Source: DASWHK01 sp036398215 (lineage in GTDB: Bacteria; Acidobacteriota; UBA890). Taken from it: a DNA stretch of 6,218 nt. The stretch is taken from contig DASWHK010000262.1 in NCBI GenBank assembly GCA_036398215.1, positions 1 through 6,218 of the forward strand. Direction: 5' to 3'. A model generated the notes under the pieces. That model saw only the letters and a program-made list of their open reading frames with translations. It had not been told where the DNA came from and searched no databases. The translations under genes were made by a program, and so were the position numbers. Shown piece by piece: positions 6,175 through 6,218 of this stretch (position 1 is its first letter; every line of letters begins with the position of its first letter).

Positions 6175-6218
6175 TCGCCAGGCGCGGTTCGTCAATCCAA
6201 TGTCTCGCCAACAGCTTG
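6175..6218. other. Short right-edge tail, nothing identified
   Basis: The 44 bases after the YnfA stop show no ORF start with a ribosome-binding sequence, no hairpin followed by T residues, and no recognisable repeat. Confidence 0.4.

Noticed and set aside
5620..6195. Minus-strand frame of 191 codons opposite YnfA
   Set aside because: It is antisense to the well-supported YnfA gene, hydrophilic and Pro/Arg-rich, with no family features.

Overview
This is a GC-rich window (about two-thirds G+C by eye) from a Gram-negative (diderm) bacterium. The diderm call rests on an Omp85/BamA-type outer-membrane barrel and a signal-peptide-bearing partner encoded together. The protein style resembles what I associate with Acidobacteriota or similar environmental lineages, but that is an impression and no phylogenetic marker is present.

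Layout. Positions 1-2844 (minus strand) hold one long open frame cut by the left edge. It encodes a two-domain M16 (pitrilysin-type) zinc metallopeptidase with a lipoprotein signal and an intact HxxEH site. A non-coding gap at 2845-3139 contains several inverted repeats and a possible tiny hydrophobic ORF on the plus strand. Positions 3140-4504 (minus) encode a compact Omp85 protein with one POTRA domain and a C-terminal beta-barrel. Just 4 nt upstream, 4509-5525 (minus) encodes a secreted protein of about 338 residues, tentatively LolA/LolB-like, with a highly charged insertion. The divergent region 5526-5844 appears to hold only gene remnants and possible promoter sequence. Positions 5845-6174 (plus) encode a complete YnfA/UPF0060 four-helix membrane protein. 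The last 44 bases show nothing I can support.

How the genes may work together. The LolA-like gene and the Omp85 gene are almost certainly co-transcribed, and the M16 lipoprotein gene follows in the same direction after about 295 nt. Together they suggest a small envelope module: a periplasmic lipid- or lipoprotein-handling factor, an outer-membrane barrel that inserts or exports something, and a membrane-anchored protease that could remove peptides or misfolded substrates. Their substrates are not evident. The YnfA gene is divergently oriented and probably unrelated.

I found no tRNA, rRNA, CRISPR array, insertion sequence or phage gene. Nothing here amounts to a clearly new system. The points most worth checking are the three-gene envelope cluster, the charged insertion in the LolA-like protein, the small hydrophobic ORF and the gene remnants near 5.7 kb.
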